DNA of 44,675 bases from Alphaproteobacteria bacterium. GTDB taxonomy: Bacteria > Pseudomonadota > Alphaproteobacteria > JANQMY01. Below the pieces are notes generated by a model, which searched no databases, had not been told where the DNA came from, and saw only the letters and a list, made by a program, of their open reading frames with translations. The stretch is taken from the NCBI GenBank assembly GCA_028279895.1, contig JANQMY010000294.1, positions 1 through 44,675 of the forward strand. The letters are read 5' to 3'. The translations under genes were made by a program, and so were the position numbers. Below, piece by piece: positions 42,403-44,675 of this stretch (position 1 is its first letter; every line of letters starts with the position of its first letter).

Positions 42403-43936
42403 TTGGCACTTCCTCTGGCGGCTCCTGCTCTAGAGCGCGAAACTTTTCGTCGATCAATCGGCGGAACGCATCGTTCTTTAACAATCGTTCGACTTCCGTG
42501 TTAAGCGCCTTCGGCCCACGTTTTCCTGCCGCCCTCAGTCGTTTTAGGAAGGGCTCCGGCAGGGACTCGGGATTGCTCCCGATCACTTTCATGGATTTGT
42601 AAAGATCAGGGTCACCGTCTTTAAGGGCTCTTGCCGCTGTAATCCCGGCTTGCCAGAAGGCGCCCCTTCTTGAACCGGTGATGATTTCTCCCAACAGCGG
42701 AGAGATGTTCGCGATGTCACCCACATTGCCACCAGGCCTGTTGAGACCCGCTACCCATGCCGATGCCCCAAGCGCCGCTATTGCGCCATACTTTGAGGCC
42801 AAGTCTTGTAAGTTTTCACTGACCGTTTTGTCAGAAAACCCAAACGTGGCAACACCCTCGACAATGGCGGTACCTATAAGTCCCCAACCCACCATTTTTT
42901 GATTGGCGGTTCGACCGATAGACGACCCGGGAAACAGCAAAGCCGAACCTACCGCCTGTGTACCCGCACCAAACGCCATGGCAGAACCGGGATCAATCTC
43001 CATATCCCTCTGCAATGCCGCGAGAAATCCTGCCTCGCTACCCGCCTCAACAGCGCGGACCATACCCTTTGGCAGTTCTTGTTTTATGGCCCTAAAGGCG
43101 GTTGGCAGAAATGCCAGAGGAGACCCTTCCTCCACACCTCGTTTAGCGAGTTCCTTGCCGATAAATGCGGCCCTGTCTCCGCGCTGGAACTTAGCCGCGG
43201 TGTTCGCGGCGACATTCTTTTTCGCGAACGGGGCTCTCACTGCTAAGAGCACCGCAACATCAGCCAGGCCGCGCCCGATCATTGTTGCCGCCGGGAAGTC
43301 CTCCTCATTCGTGAGTGTCGTTTCCAGCATTTCATTTCGAGTTCTCTCGCGGTTTTCCGAGAAGGCCCCAAGATGCTCACCGCCACCAACGAAGTCTCTT
43401 GCGGCTTTGACAAAACTCAGGACGTCCTCAGATCCGCCGATATTCCGGTCTATGACTCCTTGCAGATTGCGGAGCGCCTTTGCTGGCCCCACTTCCCGCT
43501 GCTCTTGAAACCGGTCTCCAACCTCTTGGAAAAACGTCCTATCAGGGTCGTCTTGGAACGGATTAAGCGTCTGAAGCAATCCAGCACCGCCCGCGATAAA
43601 CTCACCCGTTGCACCTGGTATGTTGAGGGTTGAGTCGATAAGGCGATTGCGCCCCTCTCTGAGGGCGACCCCCGCAGAACCTTGTCTCCGCTGCACAGGA
43701 AGCTGCTGACGCAATTGCTCCAACTGCCCCACACGCTTCGTGACTTCATTGTCTAGCCCCAGCATATCCGGCAACGCCCGCTTGCCGACCTTTTCCAGCG
43801 TGTCTAGCGCACTCGGCCTGTCCCGTCCTACCAGTGGCGGGCGGTTATCTAGATTGCCTTTCCCTTGAAACTCCTCCAATCGTTTGCGCTTCTGTTCTAT
43901 GCGCCTAATCTGTTCCTCTTGCTCAGGCGTGGCCAT
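42371..43936 (-). CDS. Large virion/ejection-like protein
   Basis: 521-aa Gly/Ala-rich ORF with hydrophobic stretches in the structural region. Confidence 0.7.
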   Translation of the reverse strand: MATPEQEEQIRRIEQKRKRLEEFQGKGNLDNRPPLVGRDRPSALDTLEKVGKRALPDMLGLDNEVTKRVGQLEQLRQQLPVQRRQGSAGVALREGRNRLIDSTLNIPGATGEFIAGGAGLLQTLNPFQDDPDRTFFQEVGDRFQEQREVGPAKALRNLQGVIDRNIGGSEDVLSFVKAARDFVGGGEHLGAFSENRERTRNEMLETTLTNEEDFPAATMIGRGLADVAVLLAVRAPFAKKNVAANTAAKFQRGDRAAFIGKELAKRGVEEGSPLAFLPTAFRAIKQELPKGMVRAVEAGSEAGFLAALQRDMEIDPGSAMAFGAGTQAVGSALLFPGSSIGRTANQKMVGWGLIGTAIVEGVATFGFSDKTVSENLQDLASKYGAIAALGASAWVAGLNRPGGNVGDIANISPLLGEIITGSRRGAFWQAGITAARALKDGDPDLYKSMKVIGSNPESLPEPFLKRLRAAGKRGPKALNTEVERLLKNDAFRRLIDEKFRALEQEPPEEVPISGLPSQAPV

Positions 43937-44675
43937 TACGGTTGGGCCCCGAGGGATTTAAGCGCTTCATCAAGCGCCTTCTCCATGGCGTCTAGCCTCT
44001 GTTGGGTATCTTCATCAGACTGCGCTGGTGCCTGAGCAGCGGGAGCCGCACCAGATCCAAACCGAGCCGAGTCCCTAAGCCGGAATTGAGCCTGCAATTC
44101 GTCTTCAATGGCCTGTTTGTCCACACCTTCTACACCGAACGTTTCCAGGCCGGAAAGAATGGTCTGAAGGGCAAGTGCCAATTTCTCACTACGTTGTTGT
44201 GGTGTGTCGAATACATTCGGCTTCGCACGCTCTAATGCTTGTTGTGTGGACCGCGTCGCCTCTCCGCTGAAGGATTTGATGTTCTCAACCAGAAACTCGT
44301 CTATCAAAGATTGCAGTTGTAGTTGAGTATTAAGGATAGCGCGTGTGCGCTCATCTATTGGCGCATCGACAAGATCGTCGATTGTCATCTTACCTTGTCT
44401 GGCCAATTGCACAAAACGCTGCGCCTCTGCCGGAAGGCCCTGCTCAATGGGACCCAGCTCCGTCAATCTTCGGGATAACTGGCTCATTCGCAGAACGATT
44501 CCTGTGGTCCGCTGGAAGCCGCCCGAAATCTTCTGCTTATCGAGTTTAAACTGCTCTCCCTTGGACTGAAGGTCTTGCATAAGCTTTTCGATTTCAAGGC
44601 GGGTCTTCATATCATCCAAGCCGCCGCCTTGGCCTGTGGCTTTTACCTTTTGAAACTGCGCAAAGCCTTCCGGCG
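43936..44675 (-). CDS. Virion protein, 5' end runs off right edge
   Basis: Frame remains open to the right edge (PEGFAQFQKVKATGQGGGLDDMKTRLEIEK...). Confidence 0.65.
   Translation of the reverse strand, partial: PEGFAQFQKVKATGQGGGLDDMKTRLEIEKLMQDLQSKGEQFKLDKQKISGGFQRTTGIVLRMSQLSRRLTELGPIEQGLPAEAQRFVQLARQGKMTIDDLVDAPIDERTRAILNTQLQLQSLIDEFLVENIKSFSGEATRSTQQALERAKPNVFDTPQQRSEKLALALQTILSGLETFGVEGVDKQAIEDELQAQFRLRDSARFGSGAAPAAQAPAQSDEDTQQRLDAMEKALDEALKSLGAQP

Noticed and set aside
1-44675. CRISPR arrays, complete tRNA genes, rRNA, transposases, reverse transcriptase/DGR
   Set aside because: None seen; the repeats present are few, short and at gene junctions, and the only tRNA-like sequence is a 3' fragment at attP

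Overview
The window reads as a nearly complete temperate phage genome (44.7 kb). It is podovirus-like and its host is probably an alphaproteobacterium. Genes at about 1-24.2 kb lie on the minus strand. Left to right these are virion and ejection proteins, an S74-chaperone protein, tail adaptors, capsid, scaffold, a P22-like portal, a LamG protein, TerL/TerS, an HNH nuclease, many small ORFs, then a primase-helicase, an HTH replication initiator, an NrdR-like zinc ribbon and a GcrA-like regulator. A divergent regulatory region lies at 24.2-25.4 kb. From 25.4 to 38.2 kb there is a plus-strand early region with an ERF annealing protein, a YbcO/DUF968-type HNH nuclease, about 30 very small ORFs, a tyrosine integrase and a likely attP. 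A minus-strand lysis cassette and tail/ejection genes fill 38.5-44.7 kb. Main points for follow-up: (1) a lysogeny switch with three 17-bp operator-like dyads, two sitting exactly in promoter spacers; (2) a 59-aa lipoprotein (o-spanin) missing from the ORF track and embedded out of frame in the i-spanin-like gene; (3) an array of five hairpins upstream of a small membrane (holin-like) gene, the last sequestering its Shine-Dalgarno (SD) sequence; (4) a compact sRNA-like element with a terminator near the switch; (5) a primase zinc domain and a TOPRIM-helicase split by one nucleotide; (6) adjacent GcrA-like (double HTH) and truncated NrdR-like proteins; (7) repeated start-codon cassettes in the early region; (8) a tRNA-3'-end-like attP core flanked by four arm-type repeats. 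All assignments come from reading the sequence; no database search was run.
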